Below are positions 51,321-59,205 of a stretch of 64,000 nt of DNA, piece by piece (the first letter of the stretch is position 1; every line of letters starts with the position of its first letter). Source of the DNA: Limosilactobacillus kribbianus (GTDB taxonomy: Bacteria; Bacillota; Bacilli; Lactobacillales; Lactobacillaceae); assembly GCF_026413145.1 (NCBI RefSeq), contig NZ_JAOVYZ010000005.1:1-64000 (forward strand), written 5' to 3'. The notes below the pieces were generated by a model. The model did no database searches and was not told the DNA's origin. It worked only from the letters and a program-made list of their open reading frames with translations. The position numbers and the translations under genes are program-made.

Positions 51321-51442
51321 AGATAACGTGGAAAACAACCGTGGGGCTAGTGTCTAACTACGGACGAAAGCCGACGCCTTCAGCGCCGACTCCCGCCCTA
51401 GGTTAGCCATACGCCCCACTCTGATGGTTGTTTCCCACTCAT
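51321..51442 (-). repeat. Structured repeat element, copy D (after the glucosaminidase gene)
   Basis: Read on the minus strand it starts ATGAGTGGGAAACAACC three bases after the stop of the glucosaminidase gene. Outer stem GTGGGAAACAACC/GGTTGTTTTCCAC (51438-51426 with 51340-51328; one mismatch), inner helix GTGGGGC/GCCCCAC, central hairpin as in copy A, end CACGTTATCT. It lacks the CAAATAGACTTGCT insert of copies A and B and so is the simplest copy. Confidence 0.7.
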
Positions 51443-51444
51443 TT

Positions 51445-52035
51445 TCAGTCATACTTATCCAAATTAAACTTCTGAATCGCGTAAATCAGCTTGCTGGCGT
51501 AGTCCGGATCGGTCGCGTAGCCGTTCTTCTGCAGTGCGTAGGCCGCCTCGCGGTAGTTTTTGGCCTTCTGGACGCTACGGAAACGCTTGTGGTTGTCCGC
51601 CGTCCCGTTGACGATCAGCAGGGTGTGGGCCTTAATCGAGGCCGCCCAGCTGTTGTAAACCTGGAAGTACTGCTTGACCTGCTTGTTCTTTCCGTTGATG
51701 TTTTCGGTCGTGTACATCCGCACCCGGTTGTGCTTGCTATTGGCCTTGATGCCGAAGAGGTTGTTGTACTTGTAGGCAAGCTTACTGCGGCCCCAGTTGG
51801 ATTCGATGCCGGCCTGGGCAATCGTGATGCTGGCCGGGATGTGGTACTTCTTTTGTTCCCGCTGGGCCGCCGGGGCAATCTGCTTGATGAATTTGCTGAC
51901 CGTGATGTCCTTGGGATGGGTCTGCCGCTGGGGCTTGGTCGTCTTGTGCTGCGACGAGACGATGCCAAAGACCGCCGCCGCAATTAGCACCACGACGAGC
52001 AGGCTCCCGATAATGATCTGCCATTTTTTCTTCAT
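51445..52035 (-). CDS. Membrane-anchored glucosaminidase
   Basis: 196 residues. One N-terminal helix (WQIIIGSLLVVVLIAAAVFG) anchors a GH73-type domain: HIPASITIAQAGIESNWGRS (catalytic Glu about residue 78), KYNNLFGIKA (about 88), YFQVYNSWAASIKAH and GYATDPDYASKLI. It cleaves N-acetylglucosamine linkages in peptidoglycan. It carries no wall-binding repeats. The structured repeat D lies in its 3' UTR. Confidence 0.85.
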   Translation of the reverse strand: MKKKWQIIIGSLLVVVLIAAAVFGIVSSQHKTTKPQRQTHPKDITVSKFIKQIAPAAQREQKKYHIPASITIAQAGIESNWGRSKLAYKYNNLFGIKANSKHNRVRMYTTENINGKNKQVKQYFQVYNSWAASIKAHTLLIVNGTADNHKRFRSVQKAKNYREAAYALQKNGYATDPDYASKLIYAIQKFNLDKYD

Positions 52036-52091
52036 ATTCTCACTTCCCCCTCATCTTGGTGGTTGTCCACCATTATAGGGGGTGGACAAAT

Positions 52092-52137
52092 AAAAAAGCG
52101 AAGGTTTCGCTCAATCTTCAGGAAATCTTCGTTTTTA
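52092..52137 (-). terminator. Terminator-like hairpin of the CmpB-type gene
   Basis: AAAAACGAAGATTTC and GAAACCTTCGCTTTTTT on the minus strand pair over about 12 bp with one mismatch, a 13-nt loop and a T-run. Confidence 0.6.
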
Positions 52138-52138
52138 T

Positions 52139-52921
52139 TTACTTGCTGTGCTTCAGCAAATCTTGTTTCATTTCGTTAAACCGCTTGGCATCCAGAACCT
52201 TCAACCGCGGGAAGCTCTTGACCAGGCGCCGCTCATTCCAGTTCAGTAGGCGCAAATCCAGCTCGGCACGCCGGTCTAGCATCTCAGCACGCCAGTTGTC
52301 CAGCCGCTTGGCCAATGCGGGCTTCTCCTCTGGCAGGGCGGATTCCAGCCGTTTGCGCAGGCGTTCGCGGTAGGCCTCGGCCCGTTCGTTCCACATCTTG
52401 GTTGTGGTGTGGAAATGTTGCACGCTGATAATCGTCAGGATCGTGTCGGTGCCCATCACGAGCACCACCATGAGGGCTAGCATTCCGTGGGTGTGGGCCT
52501 CTTCCCAGTTGATCACCCGTTGGACGGCGGGCTGGATGAAGCGGACTAGCACCACCACGCCGATTGCCCAGAAGAGGGAAATCTGTGGTGCCACCCGCCC
52601 CTGGAGGTTCCCCCAGAGGTGTGAGTAGTCCCAGAGCTTCATGTGGAAGGCCTTTTCCAAGAAAAGACTGGCGACGTACTCAAAAATGCTGGCGACAACG
52701 AAGCCCACCAAGAAAAGCAGGATCAAGTTGTCGGAGACGCGAAAGGTCGTGATCAAAATCGTGGTCACCGCAAAGCCGTAGACTGGACAGTAGGGGCCGA
52801 AAAGAAAGCCCCGGTAGGCAAAATGGTGATCCTTGATGGAACAGTAGATTGTCTCCCATACCCAGCCGATGACGGCGTAGGTGAAGAAGAGAACGATGAT
52901 CTCGGATAGGCTGTAGGGCAT
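52139..52921 (-). CDS. CmpB/YcgN-type membrane protein (putative ABC permease family)
   Basis: 260 residues, RBS GGGAGGAAA. About five to six helices in the first ~180 residues (IIVLFFTYAVIGWVWETIYC at the start; RGFLFGPYCPVYGFAV, about 37) are the mark of the family called ABC_trans_CmpB. In spite of the name, transport has not been shown. A basic helical tail of about 80 residues (RAEAYRERLRKRLESALPEE and beyond) follows. It is downstream of the ABC-F gene by 11 bp, so one operon. Confidence 0.75.
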   Translation of the reverse strand: MPYSLSEIIVLFFTYAVIGWVWETIYCSIKDHHFAYRGFLFGPYCPVYGFAVTTILITTFRVSDNLILLFLVGFVVASIFEYVASLFLEKAFHMKLWDYSHLWGNLQGRVAPQISLFWAIGVVVLVRFIQPAVQRVINWEEAHTHGMLALMVVLVMGTDTILTIISVQHFHTTTKMWNERAEAYRERLRKRLESALPEEKPALAKRLDNWRAEMLDRRAELDLRLLNWNERRLVKSFPRLKVLDAKRFNEMKQDLLKHSK

Positions 52922-52932
52922 GATTTCCTCCC

Positions 52933-54474
52933 TTATTTCAGACTGAGCTTTTCGACGTTGAGGATTTTATCAAGCCAACCGGTGTAGAAGCTTTCCTCGT
53001 GGCTGACCAGGATCAGGTTGCCCGGGAACTCTTGCAGGGCGGTCTTTAACCCCTCCTTGGTCTCGTCATCCAGGTGGTTGGTCGGTTCGTCCATGATCAG
53101 GAAGTTGCACGGTGTCAGTTCCAGGATAGCCAGCTTGACCTTGGTCTGCTCACCACCGGACAGGAGCTGGAGCGGCTTTTGGGTGTTGGCGGCGTTGATC
53201 CCGGCCCGGGCCAGCTTGGTCCGAATGGTCCGCGGCTGCATGGTCGGAAAAAGATTCTGGATCGTCTGCAGTGGTGTCAGTGACGGGTCATCCCAGACCA
53301 GGTCCTGGTCAAAGTAATTGATCTTGGCCGACGGGGAAAAGGTCGCCGTCCCGCCCAGCGCCGGAATCTTTTTTAAGATCGACTTGATCAAAGTCGACTT
53401 GCCGACCCCGTTGAAACCGGTAAAGAGCAGTTTCTCCCCCATCGTCATCGAGAAGGTCACCGGCGCCAGCAGCGGCCGGCCGTAACCCACCGACAGCTTT
53501 TCGACCCGCAGTGCGTTGGCCGAGCCGGTGTTTTCGTATGGGAAGTGGAAGGTCGCCTTGAGGTTGTCCTCCGGCGGATCAATCCGCTTCATCCGGGCCA
53601 GCATCTTCTCCCGGGACTTGGCCATCGTCGACTTGGACCCGGCCTTATTTTTGCGGATGAAGCGCTCGGCCTTTTCGATCACAACCTGCTGCTTCTCGTA
53701 TTCGCGCTCCTGAAACTCCTTGCGTTCTTCCTTTTGGCGCATCGCCTGCTGGAAGCTGCCCCGGTACTTGGTAATCTTGCCAAAGGAGACGTCACAGATC
53801 GTGTTGGTGACCTTTTCGAGGAAGTCGTAATCGTGGGAAATGATCATCGCTGCCCCGTCGAAATCGTTGAGGTAGTCGATCAGCCATTCGATGTGGGCCG
53901 TATCCAGGTAGTTGGTCGGTTCGTCCAGCAGGATCACGTCTGGATTCTCCAGCAGCATCTTGGCTAGGATGATCTTCGAACGCTGGCCACCACTCATCTC
54001 CGAGACGACGTGGTCCTTGCCGATGTCGGTCAGTCCGAGCCCGTTCATGACCCGTTCGACCTGGGTTTCAATGTCGTAAAAGTTGTTGGCATCCAGCTTT
54101 TCTTGAATTCGGCCGGCCTTGGTCAGCAGCTCGTCATCCATCTTCGTCGCGTATTCCGTGTAGTAGGCGTTCATCTGGTCGTTGAGCTTATACAGATCCG
54201 CAAAGGCGGTGTGCAAAAATTCAATCAGGGTCATCCCCTGAGGAATGTCCACGTACTGGTCGAGGTAGCCGATTTTGACTCCCTTCTGCCACTTCACGCT
54301 GCCATCAACGGGCAGGACCTTGCCGATCAGGATCTTAATCAGCGTACTCTTGCCGGCCCCGTTTTGGCCGACGATCCCCATGTGTTCGTGTTTTTCTAAT
54401 TGAAAGCTGGCGTCCTCGTACAGTTTTTTGTCGGCATAGGACATCGTCAGGCCTTCAACATCTAACACTGCCAT
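52933..54474 (-). CDS. ABC-F family ATPase
   Basis: 513 residues. Two ABC domains without membrane helices: first Walker A GIVGQNGAGKSTLIKILIG (about 33), signature EMSGGQRSKI (about 158), Walker B VILLDEPTNYLD (about 180); second Walker A LFTGFNGVGKSTLIKS (about 352) and LSGGEQTKVKLAIL (about 436). The interdomain linker (about 240-320; FQEREYEKQQVVIEKAERFI) is charged and helical as in translation factors of the ABC-F group. They act on the ribosome; whether this one gives antibiotic protection or is a housekeeping YbiT/YkpA-like factor is open. Confidence 0.85.
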   Translation of the reverse strand: MAVLDVEGLTMSYADKKLYEDASFQLEKHEHMGIVGQNGAGKSTLIKILIGKVLPVDGSVKWQKGVKIGYLDQYVDIPQGMTLIEFLHTAFADLYKLNDQMNAYYTEYATKMDDELLTKAGRIQEKLDANNFYDIETQVERVMNGLGLTDIGKDHVVSEMSGGQRSKIILAKMLLENPDVILLDEPTNYLDTAHIEWLIDYLNDFDGAAMIISHDYDFLEKVTNTICDVSFGKITKYRGSFQQAMRQKEERKEFQEREYEKQQVVIEKAERFIRKNKAGSKSTMAKSREKMLARMKRIDPPEDNLKATFHFPYENTGSANALRVEKLSVGYGRPLLAPVTFSMTMGEKLLFTGFNGVGKSTLIKSILKKIPALGGTATFSPSAKINYFDQDLVWDDPSLTPLQTIQNLFPTMQPRTIRTKLARAGINAANTQKPLQLLSGGEQTKVKLAILELTPCNFLIMDEPTNHLDDETKEGLKTALQEFPGNLILVSHEESFYTGWLDKILNVEKLSLK

Positions 54475-54668
54475 TTATTTTCACCCCATTATGCATCAAT
54501 ATAATTGCTTTCCATGGTATCACAATCCGCGCTGCTCCAGCAATTGCTTGCCTTTGTTACAATCAACTAACATTTTTGGTCATTTTTCTTTTGGAAAGCC
54601 TTCACAATTTATTCATATCGTCCCCTTAAGGTAGAAAGCGTAGTCTTAAGCAAAATTTAACAGATGGA
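54475..54668. other. Divergent intergenic region ABC-F / LysM-NlpC
   Basis: 194 bases, AT-rich, no gene. It holds the promoters of both divergent genes. No repeat or operator stands out. Confidence 0.4.
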
Positions 54669-55778
54669 GTGATTCTTATCATTAAGAAGAAAATTGTTTC
54701 CAAGACACTGATGGCCGCTTTGGGGGCAGCGAGTGCACTGGCCGTTGCAACTACAGCTAACGCCGACACTCAGGTGCAGGTCAAAGCGGGTGACACCGTT
54801 TGGAACTATGCCCAGGAATACAAGACCACGGTCAACGCAATCGTCCAGCGCAATCAGCTGGCGAATCCAGATGTCCTCCAAATTGGACAAACGCTGATCA
54901 TTCCTGACTCTGCAACGAGTGCCACTAGCCAGGCCGATACGACCAGTACGGCAGTTGCAACCATTGTCAACCCGCTGAGCACCAGCACGGCCGCTTCGGC
55001 AAACAGTACTGCCAGTGCCCAGCTCGCTACCGGGGTCGTCAGCTCAAATAGTGCAGCTACCAGCCAGAGCACGGCAGTCAGCCTGACAAGCACGGCAGCT
55101 GATCTGAATTCTGCCAGCCAAAGCGCCATCGCTGAAACAGCTGATCAGCAAAGCGAAGGCAGCCAGGCGCAAACCGGTTCCTCAGCGGCAACGAACAATT
55201 ACACCCCGGCAAGCGGTACCCCAACGACCTACGCCGCTAACTCTGCCGCCGCGCACCAAGCAATGAGCAGCTACGCAATTAGCTACGGCACCGTCGAGCG
55301 GACCGCCGCGGCCTACAACTCACAGGCAACCAGCCAGACTGCCCAGGCCGCCAGCTCAGCTGCTCAGAGCACCACGAGCTACGCAAGCCAAAGCACCAGC
55401 AATGCCGCACAAAGTACTACCAGCACTACCACTTCCAGTGCCGTGGCAACTGCGAAATCCATGATCGGTGTTCCGTACGTCTGGGGTGGGAACACGCCAA
55501 GCGGTTTTGACTGCTCCGGTTTGGTTCAATACTCCTACAACCTGGGCTCTAACTACCGGACGACCTATCAACAGGCCACCCTTGGTCAGCACAAGTACGA
55601 CGTGGAAAACGCCCAGAGCGGTGACCTCTACTTCTGGGGGACCGAAAGCGCACCGTACCACGTTGCCATTGCGGAGGGGAACGGGAACTACATCCAGGCC
55701 CCAACCCCTGGTCAAAACGTTCAGGAAGGTAATATTCAATACTACCGGCCGAACTACTACATTAGTATGAACCAGTAA
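54669..55778 (+). CDS. Secreted LysM and NlpC/P60 peptidoglycan hydrolase
   Basis: About 369 residues. Signal peptide KKKIVSKTLMAALGAASALA with cleavage after TANA. LysM domain at about 34-82 (QVQVKAGDTVWNYAQEY). A long Ser/Ala/Thr linker (about 85-255) is followed by a C-terminal NlpC/P60 domain with catalytic Cys in GFDCSGLVQYS and His in PYHVAIAEG. The enzyme cleaves stem peptides in the wall. The start is unclear: GGAG at 54666-54669 overlaps the GTG used here, and the best-spaced codons after it are ATC and ATT, not normal starts. Confidence 0.85.
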   Translation: MILIIKKKIVSKTLMAALGAASALAVATTANADTQVQVKAGDTVWNYAQEYKTTVNAIVQRNQLANPDVLQIGQTLIIPDSATSATSQADTTSTAVATIVNPLSTSTAASANSTASAQLATGVVSSNSAATSQSTAVSLTSTAADLNSASQSAIAETADQQSEGSQAQTGSSAATNNYTPASGTPTTYAANSAAAHQAMSSYAISYGTVERTAAAYNSQATSQTAQAASSAAQSTTSYASQSTSNAAQSTTSTTTSSAVATAKSMIGVPYVWGGNTPSGFDCSGLVQYSYNLGSNYRTTYQQATLGQHKYDVENAQSGDLYFWGTESAPYHVAIAEGNGNYIQAPTPGQNVQEGNIQYYRPNYYISMNQ

Positions 55779-55804
55779 AGATTAAATTTTTCTAATAAAA
55801 AGAA

Positions 55805-55833
55805 TTGACAGCTTGCCAGACCTTGGGTATACT
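55805..55833 (+). promoter_or_regulatory. Consensus promoter of the trpXYZ-type operon
   Basis: TTGACA (55805-55810) and TATACT (55828-55833) are exactly 17 bp apart. This is one of the strongest promoters in the window and lies 33 bp ahead of the leader peptide start. Confidence 0.8.
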
Positions 55834-55865
55834 AAGAGCAATTAATAACCAAGGAGCAAGCAACA

Positions 55866-55916
55866 ATGAAGAAGTTTCAATCTCACAACGTGAATATTTG
55901 TTGGCAAAGCCGGTAG
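55866..55916 (+). CDS. Leader peptide of 16 residues with a Trp codon
   Basis: AAGGAG (55851-55856) precedes ATG 55866. The frame reads MKKFQSHNVNICWQSR and stops at TAG 55914. The single TGG codon (55902-55904) is four codons before the stop. Its last sense codons AGC CGG (55908-55913) are the 5' arm of a stem with CCGGCT at 55965-55970. The position between a strong promoter and tandem terminators in front of a tryptophan-type transporter suggests attenuation by translation of the Trp codon. Confidence 0.6.
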   Translation: MKKFQSHNVNICWQSR

Positions 55917-56065
55917 ACGGGTTGTTTCGGTATCGATGCAACCTGACAACAGATTGCATCTGTGCCGGCTGAGATTGTTATTTCATTCAGTCCGCATGGA
56001 TCCACATGCGGGCTTTTTATTTTGCTTCATCAGCGAGGGTCCCGCATGCGGACGCTCGCTTTTTT
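55908..56065 (+). ncRNA. Attenuator-like leader RNA with two tandem terminators
   Basis: A stem AGCCGG/CCGGCT (55908-55913 with 55965-55970) encloses two small hairpins: GGTTG/CAACC (near 55919-55943) and ACAGAT/ATCTGT (near 55949-55963). Terminator 1 is TCCGCATG/CATGCGGG (55991-55998 with 56005-56012) then TTTTT. Terminator 2 is GCGAG...CTCGC with inner GTCC/GGAC (56033-56059) then a T-run. No T-box (AGGGTGG) sequence is present. A ribosome held at the Trp codon would cover the 5' arm of the first stem. Confidence 0.55.
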
Positions 56066-56090
56066 ATTTTAGAAAGGTGTGAATCATCAC

Positions 56091-57080
56091 ATGAAACGCA
56101 TGTATAGCCTCATTGCAATTATTCTTGTTTTCCTGGGCTTCGCCTTCTTTAAGGAAAATGGTGGCTTAGTCAAACAGCGAACACCCCGGATCGGTGTTTT
56201 GACCCTGATGCACCACCCGGCCCTCGACCAGATCTACAAGGGCTTTGTCGATGAGTTAGCCAAGGAAGGCTACCACAACGGCAAGAACATCAAGATCGAG
56301 TACCAAAACGCCAACGGGGACCAGAGCAACCTGAAGACGATGGCCTCCAAGCTGGTCAACGACAACTGTACCGTCATCTACAGCATCACCACCCCAGCGG
56401 CCCAGGCGGTTGCCAACTCTACCACCAAGACGCCAATCATCCTCGGGGCAGTCACCGATCCAAAGGGCGCCGGCCTGGTTAAGGACAACAAGCATCCCGG
56501 CGGCAACATCACTGGGGTCTCCGATCAGGCCCCAATCAAGGAGCAGATTAACCTGATCAAGGAGTTCATGCCCAACATGAAGACACTCGGGGTCATCTAC
56601 ACCTCCAGTGATTCCTCAGCCGTCGCCGGCTACCATCAGATCGTCCGTGAATGTAAGAAACAAGGGATCACGCTGAAGGCCTACTCAATTGCTAACAGCA
56701 ACGACCTCAACCAGGTTTCCGAGCAAATGCTCAGCCAGGTTGACGCCGTGATCGTCCCGACCGATAACACCATCGCCGGGGCTATGCAGACCCTGGTCAA
56801 GAACGCCAACGCGGCGAAGAAGCCGGTCTTCCCGGCTGCCGGAACGATGGTTAAGCAGGGTGGGGTTGCCACCTACAGCGTCAACCAGTACGACCTCGGT
56901 GTCCGGGGCGCCAAGATGACCGTCCAAGTCCTCAAGGGCAAGAAGCCAGCAGACACGCCGATCCAGTACGTCCGCCACGGTGAACCGGTCTTGAACCTCA
57001 AGCAGGCCCGCAAGCTCGGCCTGACCGTTCCAAAGCATTTCCAAAAAGAAGCACAGCAAGAAGGAGTGATCTACAAATGA
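56091..57080 (+). CDS. trpX: TrpX-type ABC transporter substrate-binding protein
   Basis: 329 residues from ATG 56091. The ABC_sub_bind family is evident: RIGVLTLMHHPALDQIYKGF at the start of the mature part, YSITTPAAQAVANSTTKTPI (about 105), AVTDPKGAGLV, and GVATYSVNQYDLGVRGAKM near the end. Anchoring is by the N-terminal helix (LIAIILVFLGFAFF); there is no clear lipobox. In streptococci the related TrpXYZ system imports tryptophan or related aromatic compounds. The Trp codon in the leader fits that substrate. Confidence 0.8.
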   Translation: MKRMYSLIAIILVFLGFAFFKENGGLVKQRTPRIGVLTLMHHPALDQIYKGFVDELAKEGYHNGKNIKIEYQNANGDQSNLKTMASKLVNDNCTVIYSITTPAAQAVANSTTKTPIILGAVTDPKGAGLVKDNKHPGGNITGVSDQAPIKEQINLIKEFMPNMKTLGVIYTSSDSSAVAGYHQIVRECKKQGITLKAYSIANSNDLNQVSEQMLSQVDAVIVPTDNTIAGAMQTLVKNANAAKKPVFPAAGTMVKQGGVATYSVNQYDLGVRGAKMTVQVLKGKKPADTPIQYVRHGEPVLNLKQARKLGLTVPKHFQKEAQQEGVIYK

Positions 57081-57973
57081 ATCTTATCGTTTCCTCAATC
57101 GGGCAAGGGCTTCTCTGGGCACTCCTCGGGCTTGGCCTTTACCTGACTTTTAGAATCCTCGACTTCTGTGACATGACCGTTGAAGGGACCTTCCCGCTGG
57201 GTGCGGCCACCGCGGTCACCGCCATCACCCACGGTGTTAGCCCACTACTGGCCACTTTGCTAGCAGTCGGGACCGGGATGATCGCCGGCCTGGTCACCGG
57301 CCTGCTCTATACCAAGGGGAAGATCCCCAGCCTGCTCGCCGGGATTCTGACAATGACCGCCATCTACTCGGTCAACCTGCGGATCATGGGCAAGTCCAAC
57401 ATCTCCCTGCTGGGCAAGCCAACCCTGTTTAACGGGGCCCTCAAAAATCTGCCCCAGTACTTCGATAGCGTCACGCTGGGGTTAATCGTGATCGCCATCG
57501 TCACCATCCTGATGGTGGCCTTCCTCGCAACCGACTACGGCCAGGCCTTCATCGCCACCGGGGATAACCCGACAATGGCCAAGGCCTTCGGGATCCACAC
57601 CGACAAGATGGTGATCGTCGGCCTGATGGTCTCCAACGGAATGGTCGGCCTCTGTGGCGCCCTAATCGCCCAGAATAACGGATACGCCGACGTCAACATG
57701 GGGATCGGGACCATCGTGATCGCCCTGGCCTCGATCATTATCGGCGAAGTGGCCTTCGGTGAACTGACCCTCAACCAACGGCTGGTCGCAGTCACCTTGG
57801 GTAGTATCATCTACCGGCTGATCCTGCTGGCGGTCCTGCAGCTTGGTTTTTCTGCCAACGACCTCAACCTCATTTCATCGATCGTCCTCGCCATCAGCAT
57901 GATGATTCCGCAATTCGAACAGCACCTCAACATTAAGAAGCCAATTCTCAGGGGGGTTCAGCCACATGAGTAA
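57077..57973 (+). CDS. trpY: ABC transporter permease (TrpY-type)
   Basis: 298 residues, about eight to nine helices; belongs to the branched-chain-type permease family (BPD_transp_2). Typical start GLLWALLGLGLYLTFRILDF. GTIVIALASIIIGEVAFGE (about 210) is the family motif. Overlaps the trpX stop by four bases and the ATPase start by eight. Confidence 0.82.
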   Translation: MNLIVSSIGQGLLWALLGLGLYLTFRILDFCDMTVEGTFPLGAATAVTAITHGVSPLLATLLAVGTGMIAGLVTGLLYTKGKIPSLLAGILTMTAIYSVNLRIMGKSNISLLGKPTLFNGALKNLPQYFDSVTLGLIVIAIVTILMVAFLATDYGQAFIATGDNPTMAKAFGIHTDKMVIVGLMVSNGMVGLCGALIAQNNGYADVNMGIGTIVIALASIIIGEVAFGELTLNQRLVAVTLGSIIYRLILLAVLQLGFSANDLNLISSIVLAISMMIPQFEQHLNIKKPILRGVQPHE

Positions 57974-58730
57974 GCCAATTTTAGAGTTAAAAAACGTTCA
58001 GACCGTCGTTAACAAGGGGACTTCCAATGAGACGATGATTTTGAAGGGAATCAACCTGGAGATCAACGACGGCGACTTCATCACCATCGTCGGCACGAAC
58101 GGGGCCGGAAAATCCACCCTCTTCAACGTCATCGGTGGCAACCTGCGCGCCGACAACGGCCAGATCCTGCACAACGGCAAGGACATCACCAATTCCAGTG
58201 AGGAGGACCGAACTGCCTTCCTCGCCCGGGTCTTCCAGGATCCCAAGCTGGGAACGGCACCGCGGATGACGGTCGCCGAAAACATGCTTCTGGCCACTAA
58301 GCGGGGCGAACGGCGCCACCTGATTCCACGAAAACTCAAGCAGAACATGGCCCGTTTTACCAAACTGGCCGCCACGATGAACAACGGCCTAGAAGACCGG
58401 ATGACCACGGCGACCGGGGCCCTCTCCGGTGGTCAGCGCCAGGCTCTGAGCTTCTTGATGGCCACCCTCAAGCGGCCGGACATCCTGCTGCTGGACGAAC
58501 ACACCGCCGCCCTGGACCCCCACACCAGTTTGAACCTTCTCCACGCTACGAACGAGCGGATCACTCACGACCATCTGACGGCCCTGATGATCACCCACCA
58601 CCTAGAGGATGCCCTGACCTATGGCAACCGACTGATCGTGTTAAAGGACGGCCAGATCAAGGCCGACTTCAGCGGTCCGGAAAAGGAGCAACTGACGGTG
58701 GACAAGTTGTATCAGTATTTTGAAGATTAA
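57966..58730 (+). CDS. trpZ: ABC transporter ATPase (TrpZ-type)
   Basis: 254 residues. Walker A TIVGTNGAGKSTLFNVIG (about 36), signature ALSGGQRQALSFLMAT (about 145), Walker B ILLLDEHTAALDP (about 168), H-loop MITHHLEDAL. In place of the usual DEPT the Walker B end reads DEHTAALD, which is normal for this transporter family. Completes the three-gene operon; terminator follows. Confidence 0.85.
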   Translation: MSKPILELKNVQTVVNKGTSNETMILKGINLEINDGDFITIVGTNGAGKSTLFNVIGGNLRADNGQILHNGKDITNSSEEDRTAFLARVFQDPKLGTAPRMTVAENMLLATKRGERRHLIPRKLKQNMARFTKLAATMNNGLEDRMTTATGALSGGQRQALSFLMATLKRPDILLLDEHTAALDPHTSLNLLHATNERITHDHLTALMITHHLEDALTYGNRLIVLKDGQIKADFSGPEKEQLTVDKLYQYFED

Positions 58731-58731
58731 T

Positions 58732-58773
58732 AAAATCGGAAGAGCCAGCATTACTGCTGCCCTTCCGATTTTT
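58732..58773. terminator. Terminator of the trpXYZ-type operon
   Basis: AAAATCGGAAG/CTTCCGATTTT perfect 11-bp stem with a long loop that has an inner GCAG-type pairing; T-run on the plus strand. Confidence 0.75.
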
Positions 58774-58807
58774 ATTTTCTCTTTATAAAGCTTTTTCTCA
58801 CTCAAAT

Positions 58808-59077
58808 TCATTCCGCTTGCCATTTTCCGAGGCGCCGCAGGTTCATCCGAAATCCCCGGGCGGCCCAGGCAACCCAGTGGCTGATCCACTGCTTGCCCAT
58901 GCTCAGCGGCCGCGAAATCTCTTCGTCATAGTCATCTAAATACAGGTTGTCATACCGATCGAGGTGACCAAACGGCTGGTGGTTGATCGCAAACCGATAG
59001 GTGGTCTCACCGCTCGTCGCCGGTTCAACCTCAACTTGCTCTTCCTGCATTACCTTCAACAAATCCTTGTCCGTCAT
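58808..59077 (-). CDS. Small protein of unknown function (89 residues)
   Basis: ATG 59077 has a good RBS (AAAGGGG). The product starts MTDKDLLKVMQEEQVEVEPA, has a beta-like middle (YRFAINHQPFGHLDRYDNLY) and a basic, aromatic C-terminus (SHWVAWAARGFRMNLRRLGK). No membrane helix or signal. I do not recognise the family. It lies convergent to trpZ and ~340 bp from opuCD, on its own. Confidence 0.55.
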   Translation of the reverse strand: MTDKDLLKVMQEEQVEVEPATSGETTYRFAINHQPFGHLDRYDNLYLDDYDEEISRPLSMGKQWISHWVAWAARGFRMNLRRLGKWQAE

Positions 59078-59205
59078 CTATCAGCGCCCCTTTCGTTCAT
59101 TCTTCACCTCCATTATAGGGTGCTTGGCGGGGTAAGTTAAATCACCTAGCTTGAAATTAATCAAAGCCGGATCACGACATGCTTCGTAGTCCGCTTTTGA
59201 TGATG

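Noticed and set aside
55917-56065. T-box riboswitch in front of trpX
   Set aside because: No AGGGTGG T-box sequence and no stem I features; a translated leader and tandem terminators fit better.
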